DNA from: Hippophae tibetana | Lineage: Eukaryota > Streptophyta > Magnoliopsida > Rosales > Elaeagnaceae | Direction of reading: 5' to 3' | NCBI GenBank assembly: GCA_037013495.1 | Contig: CM072806.1 | Coordinates: 33,270,001 to 33,334,000, forward strand | Length of the DNA: 64,000 bases | Shown: positions 37,313 to 48,437 of the stretch, piece after piece | Layout: each line of letters starts with the position of its first letter | Numbering within the stretch: the stretch's first letter is position 1 | Notes under the pieces: model-generated | The model's database searches: none | What the model was told of the DNA's origin: nothing | The model's input: only the letters and a program-made list of their open reading frames with translations | Position numbers and translations under genes: made by a program

Positions 37313-38650
37313 TTAGTCTTTGCCTTTTTGCAAATGTTCAACTAACTGTTCAACTTGAACTTCCACCTTTTTGATAGAAGCTTCCACAGAGTCCAACCGT
37401 TGATTGGTTTTAGATTGATTATCCCTACATACTTGAATAAAAGAATTCAAGTTGTCCTCCAAGGTTGGTTTATTGGGAATGCTTCTTGGAATAGGTGGGT
37501 GGAATTGCTGACCTGCTTGGTTTGAGCTTTGAGTGAAAGGAGGGTTGTTTTGCCTCCAAGAGAAATTTGGATGACTTCTCCACCCAGGATTATAGGTATT
37601 TGAGTTGGGGTCAAACCTTGGTCTTTGTTGATACGCTCCCAACACATTGACCTGTTCAGGTCCAGTTGTTTCTCCTTGATATGGACAGGCTTCAGTACCA
37701 TGTCCCATGTTGCTGTACAAACCATATTGTTCATTATTGGTGTTGGTTTGTGTAGCGAGAAGGGCAACTTGCTTAGTCAGTTGAACAAGTTGTTGTTGAA
37801 CTTCATTACTGGAGTCGATTTCATGAACTCCAGCTTTTCTCACTCGGGAGCTTTTCTGTTGGGAATTAGCACCCAACATCTCAAAGAGGTTATACGTCTC
37901 TGAGGTAGTCTTTTCTCCTATTGCTCCTCCTGCAGCGTTGTCGACAATGAACTGACATTGTTGTGTAAGTCCATCGTAAAAGAATTGGTTCTGCAACTGC
38001 AGGGGAAAGCTATGATGGGGACACTGAGTGAGAAACATCTTGAACCTATCCCAAGCTTCATGGAATGGTTCTCCATCCATTTGAGAGAAAGTAGCAATCT
38101 TTCCTCTCAACTCTGATGTTTTTTGATGGGAATAGAATTTTCCCATGAATTTATTGTAAATGTTACCCCATGTCATCAGAGAACCTGGGGGAAGTGACAT
38201 CAACCAAGCTTTGGCCTTATCCTTTAGAGTGTAGGGAAAACATCTCATCCTAAGTTGATCCTCGTTTAGAATACCGAGGGGGAATGTTTGGACCGTAGCA
38301 TAGAAATCTCTCATAAAGGAAAGAGAATCTTAATTAGGTAGCCCATAAAAGGAAGGAAGCATAGAAAAATGAATATTTTTAAGGTCATAATTCCGAGCAG
38401 CCTCTCCCAACTGGATAGCGGCAGTTGCCGTGCCTATTACCGGTCTTGCAAACTCCTTCATCGTGGTTTCCCTAATATGTTGGTTTTCCTCCATTTCTTT
38501 TGGTTCTAGCAAAGGATTAAGACTTGGTTCTATGTTTGGCTCAAAAACAGGTTGATGGGTAGAATCCAGTTTTGTTGACACTTGTTTAAATTTATGAAAA
38601 TTATTTACATATGGTGTAAGAGGGTTTCCTAAGGATCTCCTACCACGCAT
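37313..38650 (-). pseudogene. gag-1 of element A (one in-frame stop)
   Basis: Starts at 38,650 (MRGRRSLGNPLTPY) and runs to 37,313 (LVEHLQKGKD). The frame is continuous except for TAA at 38,330-38,332, where gag-2 has GAA in the same motif (FYGLPN*DSL against FYGIPNEDPL), so a single base change made the stop. The Ty3/gypsy Gag capsid block (MRCFPYTLKDKAKAWL, GKFYSHQKTSELRGKIATF, EPFHEAWDRF) is intact, and the C-terminal part includes a coiled segment (KTNQRLDSVEASIKKVEVQ). No protease or pol follows; the sequence passes directly into a 3'-region-like block. If the stop is read through or lost, Gag from here could be supplied separately from Pol. Confidence 0.88.
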
Positions 38651-39361
38651 AGACTATTGTAAACGTAAATTTAAAACTCCTGTCAACAAAATAAAAAATT
38701 TAGAGAAAATTTACATGTTATTTAATACAAAGCACTAAACAAAACTAGTTAAACCCTAAAAAAAAGAATTTTTTTTTATCATTTTTTTTTTAATTTTTTT
38801 TTAATTTTTTTTATATTTTTTTTTGTAACATAATTAGTATTAACCAAGAGTGCTCCCAGGAAAGAATGGTGGTGCAAACGGCTCCTTAAATACCATTCTC
38901 CTAGCCAGAGCAACGTTCCCAGGAAAGACTAGTGGCACAAAGGCTTTCAAGAACTAGTCTCCTAGACAGAACTCCCTTAGATTTTTACTTTTCATGTTAT
39001 TTAGTTAATTAGGTATAAATTCAAGTAATGTTTTTTTTTTATTCATGAACGGTAATTTTATTTTACTATTCACGCTATATAATGTCTTATTAACTTAAAA
39101 TTTTTTGAAATTTAAGTTTTTGAAATTTTTTTTTTTTTACTATTCATGAACGGTAAAAATTTTTTACTTCAAATTTCAAATTTCTAAATTATTTTACAAT
39201 TAAAAAAAATTATTTTTTTTTTATTTTTTATTTTTTTATTTTTTTATTTTTTTTTATTTATTATGAATTTTGAAATTTGATTATTATTAAAATATCACAA
39301 TTATTTACAGCACAAAAATGTTTTTAAAATTTTGATAAATAATTTAAAAACCGTTATTCCT
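38651..39361 (-). other. Leader of element A
   Basis: About 700 nt between primer site and gag-1. It contains two tandem hairpins at 38,858-38,963 and, nearer the primer site, AT-rich repeats around TACTATTCATGAACGGTA (39,040-39,160). The same AT-rich segment recurs at 56,700-57,230. Confidence 0.7.
38858..38963 (-). other. Two tandem covarying hairpins in the leader of element A
   Basis: Unit 1: AGGA-AA-GAATGGT, 21-nt loop, ACCATTC-TCCT (38,858-38,902). Unit 2: AGGA-AA-GACTAGT, 19-nt loop, ACTAGTC-TCCT (38,921-38,963). Both have an 11-bp stem with a 2-nt bulge. Two base pairs differ between units, each compensated on the partner strand. Position between primer site and gag suits a packaging or dimerisation signal; that role is inferred. 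Confidence 0.7.
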
Positions 39362-39379
39362 TCCCCGGCAACGGCGCCA
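39362..39379 (-). other. Primer-binding site of element A (tRNA-Asp)
   Basis: Minus-strand TGGCGCCGTTGCCGGGGA, complementary to the 3' end of plant tRNA-Asp(GUC) including CCA, 6 nt from the LTR end. This primer is typical of Athila elements. Confidence 0.92.
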
Positions 39380-39385
39380 AAAACT

Positions 39386-41396
39386 TGATAAACGAAAACC
39401 GGCATCGCCGATCTTCGCAAATACTTTGGTTTTAATATTTATAAAACTCTCGCAAGTGCACGAATCATTTCGAAGAAAATGATAAGTATACTCCCAAGGT
39501 CGATCTAAGGAAGGAATGTATGTGGTTTTTAATTTATTATTCAAACTTTTAAAAAAACGAAATTAAATCCTAAACATCCTGTCACGATAGTTTGGTTTTT
39601 GTGTTCCTAATCTAATAACATAAAATAAACATATATACAGATTAATTAAATATAATCTAATAACATAAAAATAAACATAGATACAAATTCAATAAATAAT
39701 TATCTAAAAATAAACATATATACAGATTCAATAAATATTCATGCAAATTTTATCATTTATATTAGCGGAGTATTTATGGATATAATAACTAAATTAATTA
39801 TGCTTGCTCATATTATCTAGGTTATTAAAGATATAAATTGATATTTTATTGATTCTCTTTTTTTTTATATAAATACCACCTTTGGTGGGGTTAGATATTC
39901 TTTGTTAACTAAACAAATCAATTAACACCGGATGGGTGGGGTTGATAACTAATATGCTTAATTAAATTAATTCCTTTTTCTAAGAGATTGAAAATGAACC
40001 ATTTAAATGACACCTTTGGTGGGGTTAGATAGTTTAAACTTTATTCAAGGTGTTCAAATTAAACATAAGAATTTAATTATCCGAGTACTAACTTTCAAGT
40101 TTTAAAACCACTATTGAAAACATGTTGTCAATACATTTTCACATAATAATTCTTATAAAAACTTTTGAAATAGAGTTTCACTCTAACTACCGGGCGATTG
40201 TACCAACAAATAAAAGAGCACTACTCTAAATTAGACAGGATAACTAAACCTTAAAATCTAATTTTCAGTTTTAAGTTTGTAATGAAAAATAATATATTTC
40301 TCTCTAACATTCTTAATATAAAATCTTGAATAAAAACAAAATCAATTCATTTTAGAAATTTTCACCTATTTAATATTTCGCAAGCATAACAACGTTATTA
40401 TTATATCATGTTTATAAACAGCTAGCAGAGTTAAATTTAATCATAGACAAATTAAATATAACATGTAAGAATAAAGCATAAAAATAACTGTAAAGAAAAT
40501 AAAATCCTTACAGAACTTCGACGCTATTCCCGTTGCTAGAAAACCTCCAAGCGGAATTTGCACTCCCATTTATTGAATCAAAAACTAAATTATTACAAAA
40601 ACATTACAAGTTCCTCTCAAAAAGAGAAGAACACTAAAACTAAGAGAATTGAACTAAAAACTAAGAAGGAAACTAAGAAAAACTTAGAAACTAAGAAAGA
40701 AACTAAGGAAAACTCAAAAACTAAGAAATGAGAGAAAGAAAGAAGAGAGAAGTGTGGTTTGAAGGTGTGTTTTGAAGTGAAGGGAAGGGGGGTATTTATA
40801 GGTGAGGATGGAGAGAAAAAGTAGAGAAAAAAATGTTAAAAAAATGTAAAAACGCGGATTATTGATTGCTGACGTCATTTGATGACGTCAGCATGACGGG
40901 GGCGGCTGCACAGTACCGGGTATGAACAGTACCGCGGCTGCACAGTACCGGGTATGAACAGTGCCGAGTCTGATGAACAGTACGCGCGGATGAACAGTAC
41001 GCGCGGATGAACAGTACCCGCGGATGAACAGTGCCGCGCGCTGCTGCTTGGGGCGGTGCTGGGCGCTGGGGCGCGGCGGCTGGGCGGCGCGGCGGCGCGA
41101 TTTTCGTCTTTTTGACATTTTTGACCTTTTCGACCCATTTTGTCCAATTTTTCCATATTTGTTGACCTTTTCCCACTTATTTATTAATATATTTGTGATG
41201 TATTGCTTCAAGTATTCTTGTTTGAGTCTTTAAATTGCGTTTTTAAGCCAAAATACCTGAAAAACAATAAAAATACCCGTGATTCCGAAAAAGACAAATT
41301 TATATAAATATATGATAAAACATATAAATATATGTATTTTTAATCAATTAATGTGCACAAAATCATGGTTATTTAATGCTTTTTGAGCACTCATCA
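39386..41396 (-). repeat. 5' LTR of element A
   Basis: 2,011 bp, plus-strand ends TGATAAACG and CTCATCA. Minus-strand promoter: TGACGTCA pair at 40,892-40,868 (perfect here), TATAAATA at 40,800-40,793 and predicted start at 40,768. The ACTGTTCAT array lies at about 40,905-41,032 in U3. The AATAAA signal lies downstream within R. Confidence 0.95.
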
Positions 41397-41401
41397 ATAG
41401 G

Positions 41402-42078
41402 CCAATAAAGGAAGATTGTGACTTATCTTTATTATGTTCCTTGATTGATCCGCAAAATAAAGAAAGAGAAGGGTATCATCTTTCCAATTGTTAGCTTTCT
41501 GATTAGGCCTAAAATCATATATTTATTTTTTCAATCATTCTTCATCACAAAATTGTTATTAGTAATTCTAGGCATATTTATGTATTAATTTCCCCTTCTT
41601 TTTTGTCTTCAGCTTCAAATATTCTTTTTCTGCTATCTCCATTTTTTATCCGCTCTACCCTAATGTCTATATAATGTATGTATACATATATAATAGTAAT
41701 AGCTAATAGTATTAGGGTTAAAAGTCTTTTGGACTTAAATATTTTTTTTTCAAGGCCCATTAAAAAAAACTTAATATTATAAAAAAAAACATTTTTTAAG
41801 ACACATTATAAAAATATTTAATTAATAATTTCATAAATTAATTAAAGTTTAAATAAATATTTTAACACAAAATATAATTTCAGATTTATGAAAATGTGTT
41901 ATTAAATGCATGAATGTATTCATATGTGTGGTAATTATAAAAGATATACCTGAAGTAGGAATATCTGGAACTTGAATATTTGTTTGAGTTTTCTTGATAA
42001 ACTTGGTAATAGACCCAAAAACAAATTTACAAATAAATATTTTATTCACGAAAATAGTCAACACTCATAATCCTTACA
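41402..42078 (-). repeat. 5' LTR of B2, part right of element A
   Basis: U3-side part of the interrupted LTR, beginning TGTAAGGATTATGAGTG on the minus strand at 42,078. It parallels 20,505-21,080. Confidence 0.8.
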
Positions 42079-44150
42079 ATATTATATTTGAATAATTATT
42101 TTTCATCTTCAACTAATTAATAAGAATAGAGTATTATATATATAAACTTAGATTGTTTAATATAAAATTTTTACCAATGTTTTTTTAAACGGATATTTGA
42201 ACACTCACATATTTACCGACGTACTGATTAAAAGGCACAAATTCACCTCACTTAAAATTTAACAAGTATTTGAAATTTACTTTTTAACTTGTACTAAGGA
42301 TTAAATTTTGACTACAGACCTGCACATCAATACTGTATAAAGTAGCATAAATCTCTAACATAATGTGTGATGCTTAAATTGGTTGCTGAGTCGTGAACAT
42401 AAGCAAATTTCTATAAAAAAGGGAAAATTTGTTCAAAAATTGTTAATTTTAATGTACAACATAATATTTTTCAAGCCTAGTCCTTTTTTTCCTTACTACA
42501 TTTTTTTAGATATCTTTTCTTTTATAAAAATTTACTCTCTCTAGTTAATTTTTTATGGCTAAAATCAATTGTAATTGTGGTATATATTTTTCATCCTAGT
42601 TTATAAAATCAATGTAATTGTGGTATTTTTTATTTAGATTTTATATTTATGATGACATATTTTTGCAGATATACTTTAGTGCGATTTAAGTTTCTTTTTT
42701 TTTCTTTTTTTGCACGCTTTTTTAAGTAGAATTAATCTTAGATATTTTTTTTTTAAGATATGATATTATTGTTGCAAAATATATAGATTTTTGTTAGTAG
42801 ACACAAATGCATTTATTAACACAATCAAGATAAATAAAAAAACCATTAATGATAGAAAATATTGATAATGCTAATATCTAAAAGATCAAGAATGATGCCT
42901 ATGATATAGCATGTAAATATGTTATAATTGGTTATATATATATATATATAATTGATTAATGAAATTTTTTATCTTTCAAAAAGAAAGAAAGAAAAAGTAC
43001 AACATGATTTATATAAAGAAATTATTTATTGTTCTAATTATTCTAAAAGTAAGCAATAATGTGATATTTTATGTTAATGATATATAAAATTAGTATAATT
43101 ATAATGATAAGTAACAAATAATGTGATTTATAAAAAAAATATTCCAAGAATAATAAATAACACATTGATTTATATAGTTTTTATAATTAATTTACATCAA
43201 AATATGGCTCAATGACATGAATTTCATTTGAATATATGAAAAATTTAATGTTCAAATCTCATGTATTCATGTATTCATAAATTTCATTTGGACGTACAAA
43301 AAGTTAAAATGATTTAATATTACTTAGAAAAAAGTAAAAGAGAAAAATGTAGTAAAATGTTTATTTATCATAAGTGATGATATTTACATAATTGATGTGT
43401 AATTAATAATAGGTTAAAAAATGAGTTACTATTTTAATCAATAAATTTATATCATATAAGTTATAATATATATCATAACTTCTAGTATAAAAAAGTGATC
43501 AAAAGTTTGAGATACGATTTTCTTTTTAACTCTCAAGCTACATCCTTCCACCACACACCCATCTTTTTCCTTTTTCTTCTAATCTTTTCTCCGATAGTCT
43601 TTTGGCCGTCAACAAGTTTAGCCCTTTGGAGGGACTTCTATCTCCGATGGAGTTGATTTTTTTTTTCATATTATATTCCACCAGTACCAACCAAATGTAC
43701 ATATGCATAGGAAGTGCTTATGGATACTCTTTCACTTCTCTTGTTTACTAACTGAACCTTCTAGATAGGGAGGGATTTGTGTGACATTTGGGCATTCTTT
43801 GTGTGAGTTTGACTTGATTGGTTCAGTCTTCATCTCGCTTTGTGGGAATTTATGCATGCAAAATGCGTATTGTACATAGTCTACAATGTGTCTATTGGAA
43901 TGTTGATCGGACAACTTAAAACCAAAGTATAAAATTTCAATCTTGGTCAAAATATAAAGATGTAGACTTTATGGATACGTGATATTATTATTGTCGAAAA
44001 ACAATTGAGGAAAAAAAAATTATTAATAAAATTATAAATATTTTAATAAAATTATAAATATATCACAACAATCATTTTTTTTAAATTGTCAATAAAATCT
44101 CATTTTTTTATTAAATAAGTGAAAATTATATGGATGAGATTTAAACTTGG
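42079..44150. other. AT-rich intergenic stretch
   Basis: No recognisable gene. Contains a TA microsatellite near 42,940 and poly-T runs. The minus-strand frame at 43,732-43,950 has no known motif. Confidence 0.5.
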
Positions 44151-44153
44151 ATT

Positions 44154-45686
44154 CACTACTACAAATTCAAGCTTTTAAGTCGGTTATTAACCGACTTAAA
44201 ATGAGAAGACTTAAAATATAAAAGTTGGTTCATAGGTTGAATCGGCTTTAAATTTTATATATTTTTAAACATATTTTACGCATTTTTTGCTATCCCTACT
44301 ACCTGTTTTCAGTCACATAATAGCAGGAAACACAAAAAATATGTTTAAAAGAGTTTTTAAATAGTACAAATTATTAAAAAAATAAATATTAATTAAAACT
44401 TGAGAATTAAATTTAATTATTACAAAAATAATTTATATACAATACATATATATATAACTTAAATTAAAAATAAAGTGATAACATCTCTTTTGTTATAGAT
44501 ATTGTGATATTTTCACTTTATTTTAGGAAGAAGAAACTTAATTTGTTGCTTAGAATTATCAACAATGTCTTGTTCATAATGATCAGAAAACTCTTCAATG
44601 AGATGAGATGGAGTTTGGGTAGGAAAATAGGTCCAAACAACAATTCATTATCCCCTAAATATTCATCAAACAAGCTCAAACTTTAGAAACAGAAGAATAG
44701 AGAAATTAAAGTATTAACAAAATTACCATGGTGTTATATATGTTAATTCCTTAATTATTAGAATATCTATCAAAATATCATATAAAAATAAATATATAAA
44801 AACCAAATAATTAATAAACTTGTAATAATATTAACAATATATATATATATATATGTATATATAAATGCATGTAATTATTAATAATAAATATTTTATACAT
44901 ATATATAATAATAAATATTAATAAACCCATCATACATTATATACATATAAAAATATTATATATATATATATATATATTTTAATTACATGTAAATAATTTT
45001 CAAAAAATTTAAGTTTAAAATAAATTAATATATATCAAAAACTTAAATACATAAAATTATTAAAATGAATAAAATATTTTCTTTTTTTTCTAAGCTTGAA
45101 TAAAAATAAACACCCTACATAGCACAAAATTTTATACACATAATATACATTAAAATAAAAAAATATGAATAATAAGTGTAAAATAATTCATAAAAATACT
45201 TACAAGAGTAAATGAAGTGACAAAATGAAGGAAATGAAGAAAAAAATGTTTGGTAAGTGAGAAAGTGAAGGAAAATGGGTATGAAAAATTTGAGTATCAT
45301 GCTCAAAAAATAGTGGATTTAGAAGAGAAATTGGAGAGAAAGAAAACCAAACTGATGACATTGAAAATGATGATCGAGATAACGAACGATTTTCTCTATA
45401 AGGGAAGAGGGAAACACGAGTTAGCATTGTCGATAAATGAGGAAGAGAAAAAGATAAAAAAAAGGTAGTGTCGGTTGACACGTAAAATCGACGCTACACG
45501 TAGGATTTTAAGTCTGTTTTTTGTGTCAACCGATGCTACACGTGGTCAATTGACACGTAAGATTGACATTATTTTTTTTAATTTTTTAAGTCAGTCTTTC
45601 AACGTACCAACTTAAAATTCATTATAAGTCAATTTTTTTCAAAAATTGACTTTAAATCTCGATTTAATTGATACTTTTGTAGTAGT
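44154..45686. mobile_element. Short non-autonomous CACTA (En/Spm-like) DNA transposon
   Basis: Left end CACTACTACAAATTC and right end TTTGTAGTAGT, inverted copies of each other apart from the loss of the last G. A 3-bp duplication ATT flanks it (44,151-44,153 and 45,687-45,689), as expected for CACTA elements. Subterminal AAGTCGGTT-type motifs occur at both ends. The 1.5-kb interior has no transposase, so movement would need an autonomous relative. Confidence 0.75.
44173..44201. repeat. Perfect palindrome in the CACTA subterminal region
   Basis: 14-bp arms ttttaagtcggtta / taaccgacttaaaa around one central T, 19 bp from the left end. Subterminal repeats in CACTA elements are transposase-binding sites; that role is inferred here. 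Confidence 0.8.
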
Positions 45687-45689
45687 ATT

Positions 45690-47019
45690 AAAGGTAATAG
45701 GGTTGAGAGTTATATTACTGGATGACAAATCAATATTAAATATCATAACAATGAATTACTTATATTTTAAATTAATTTTATCATTTAATACATATAAATA
45801 TAAATACATGTAATATTTATTTTGATCAATTAGTTAAAAAGTTATAAATAGGTAATTATAATATATATCATGTTAGAACCTTTAATACACGGATATTGTT
45901 AAGACATTATTGAGAATGTCGAAGAAATTTTCACCCTTGCTTGGAACTTTTATCATATCATTGGTGTTCTCATTTGTAGAGGCTTCAAAGGTGGGCTTTA
46001 ATCATATCTTTGGTATTCTCATTTGGAGATACTTCAAAGGTCAAACAAGAGTTGTTTTGAATGTTATTCTGCTGCGTTTTTCTAAATAAATTTTTGAAAC
46101 CCATCTACTCAATTTTCTATTTTCAAATCAAGAATCTCCAACATGTTGCACACTGCTTCTTTCACGCAGCGTTTTTAATTATGTTGCTATGCATGATTAA
46201 ACACATTTAGGCTATATTTATTAGTCCTCTTGTGAATCCCATAGGTTCATGCATTCATGTTTGTATTCATGTTGAAGGTCATGATTGCGTGTTTTGTGAT
46301 TGTAGTTAGTATTTTAATTGTCATTCCATTTTACGAATTTTTTTTAACCTAGTAGTCATGGTATGCGTTGCACGTGAGTAACTGCCTGTTTTCTTTCACT
46401 AATATTCCATGGTCATAGTGTGTGCTCATGATGATTGTTCGCATGTTCATGCATATAAGTCCCTTCAGTTACATTACGATCCTGCAGTTGTCTTGTGTTT
46501 GTCTTCACTAGCTACTTTGACTTGCTGTACTGTGTGGTGATATGTTGTACTCATCTTCGTGATTTTAACGTGAGCATTACTTTACATGATTCTTTCGTAT
46601 AAAGTCAAAGTATCAAGATCTTACAGTCTTGTTGACTTATTATACTCTTTGAACACTTGTGAATGTCTAACACATCATGTTATTGTCTCAATTTTTGTTA
46701 TCAATCTAGAGTGATTTCGCTTCAAAATTGTTTTTAAAACCCTATATATAAGCAACAACTCAAATATCATATAACAATATTATTTTTATTTTCAAATCTA
46801 GTAAAGTAGTAATTTACTTGACATTTGATTATAAAGGAACTCTCTAAAACTTTGCTATTACTCAACAAAAACAAAAATTTCTTGAAAACATATTACTCCA
46901 AAAAACTTAGTTATTCAATCAACAATTCTATATCACATATTCATGTTAATGGTGACCATACTTTTTCAAAAATCAACAAACCAATCAAATTTAAGGTTAA
47001 ATTGAACATTCATTTTTTA
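45690..47019. other. Intergenic stretch between two CACTA-like elements
   Basis: No recognised gene. A roughly 50-60-bp unit is tandemly doubled at about 45,950-46,045 (both copies contain 'ttctcatttg' and 'cttcaaaggt'). Confidence 0.5.
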
Positions 47020-47390
47020 TAGGTTGATTGATCTTAAAATTTAGAAAATCGACATGATTGGATCGATTATACGTTTTAATTTTATAAAATCGATAAAAAT
47101 CAAATTAACTTACTTTTATATAAATATATTCTAATTTTTATTATAAAACCGAGAAAATAGACATATCCTATGATCTCGGTTTTATAAAAATCGAGGCCAT
47201 AGACATACCTTATGAACTTGATTATTTTAAAACCGAGGCTATAGTCATACCTTATCAATTTTCTCTCTTTAATTTACACCAAATGCCAAAAATATTTATC
47301 AATTTTTTTCTTTTAATTTTCTCCTCTTCTTTTTTTGTTTCCTTTTTCCAAATATTTTTTTCTAATTTTTTTTTCTTTTTTTTCCCCGTA

Positions 47391-47640
47391 TATAAATAGC
47401 TCATTATCAAGCCTCTCCCTACTCTCACGAAACCCTAGCGCCATGTATACTCTTCTTTGCTCAAAAACCTTATGCCACGTTCCAACCTCGTGTCGTATTC
47501 CACTATTGCGTTGCCACATTCCAACCTTTGGACCACTCTCGCGCCGTCGCGTTCCAGCCTCTGTTCCACTCTCACACCGCGTTCCAGAATCTGTTCCACT
47601 CTCGCACCGCGTTCCAGTCTCTGTTTCACTCTCGCCATAG
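47391..47640 (+). other. Promoter-like segment and short repeat-bearing frame
   Basis: TATAAAT at 47,391-47,397, a leader containing 'gaaaccctagcgcc' (common in plant 5' UTRs) and an ATG at 47,443 opening a 65-residue frame. The frame ends in a 30-bp tandem repeat (47,548-47,636) giving three decapeptides of the type RVPxSVPLSH. It may be a captured first exon from a host gene or a chance frame; no family is recognised. A functional protein is unproven. Confidence 0.3.
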
Positions 47641-48437
47641 TAGTTCCTTGGCCACTACTTGAATCTTGCTGGTAACATCAATTAATCTTTTCTTTTGTAA
47701 ATGACTCTTGGTATGGTTTGTGGAACTTATGGTCGCCTGGTGTTGGTGCTGGTTCGTTGGGATGGTGCAATGGTACTGGTGCGCTGAGGTGGTGCGCTAG
47801 TGCTGGTTCATTAGGGTGGTGCACTGGTGCGTTAGTGCCTGGTGCTTGGCCTGATATTGGTTCTATTTTGTGAATAGGTAAGGGTTTTTCTTTTTTTAGT
47901 TAAGGTCATTTATGGTACTAAGAATATTTCTCCTACATAAACTCTAAAAATATTGAAGCATCAATATTCCCCCTATATTTCATTGTTATACTTCAACGTT
48001 AGTCTTTATAGATGCTATGTTTTGTTTTCTGAATCTTGTAACAAATGCTATGTTCTCTTATGATGTTCCATTATTCAAGTACATGTTTAAAATGTGCTTA
48101 TAGACAAGAATTGAATTCAAATATATACTGTAAGTTGATTGATTAAAGGCTTCTTTGTTAAATGTGAAACTGTCCTATTATGAATGAAAGCCAAACAAAT
48201 GGCACTTCATTTCTGTCATTTTTCTAGGTTTTTTTCTCGATTTTATTATCTGGATATGGTCGACATCATTCCAGTTATGGTGGAACATGCGTGCTATTAC
48301 AATTCTGACTATCTTGGTTGAGAAAACATGTTATTGTAGATTTGTTGTAGTTGACGACATTAATTTTGAAGCTCAACTAATTGTATGATATCTTTGATCT
48401 GTCAACCTTGACTAAGTTTGAGAAATTAACATTTTAG

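Larger units (their letters stand above)
26460..41396 (-). mobile_element. Element A: complete 14.9-kb Athila-lineage Ty3/gypsy retrotransposon
   Basis: Flanked by the perfect 5-bp duplication ATAGG (26,455-26,459 and 41,397-41,401), with an empty site in the B2 3' LTR near 20,505. Minus-strand order: 5' LTR (41,396-39,386), tRNA-Asp primer site, leader, gag-1 (broken by one stop), a short 3'-like segment, gag-2 (broken, carrying an R-U5 insert), intact pol, a 1.9-kb non-coding region with purine tracts, 3' LTR (28,472-26,460). The two LTRs (2,011 and 2,013 bp) differ at about a dozen positions by eye, near 0.6%, so insertion is recent. The integrase/RT sequence and tRNA-Asp primer site are Athila-like. 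No env-like frame is present. Confidence 0.95.
19723..42078 (-). mobile_element. B2: second gag-only copia-like element, carrying nested Athila insertions
   Basis: Minus-strand copy of the B1 family. It consists of a 5' LTR (42,078 down to 25,630, interrupted by Athila element A), a primer site at 25,617-25,629, a broken gag (25,573-24,595), an Athila solo LTR (24,151-22,226), a purine tract at 21,081-21,096 and a 3' LTR (21,080 to about 19,723). The element itself is about 7 kb; the rest of the span is nested insertions. As in B1 there is no pol. The left boundary is approximate because the LTR end has diverged and I found no clear target duplication. Confidence 0.7.

Noticed and set aside
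45115..45481. Ser/Phe-rich and Lys-rich frames inside the CACTA element
   Set aside because: They lie on opposite strands of a simple purine/pyrimidine-skewed stretch and show no domain.
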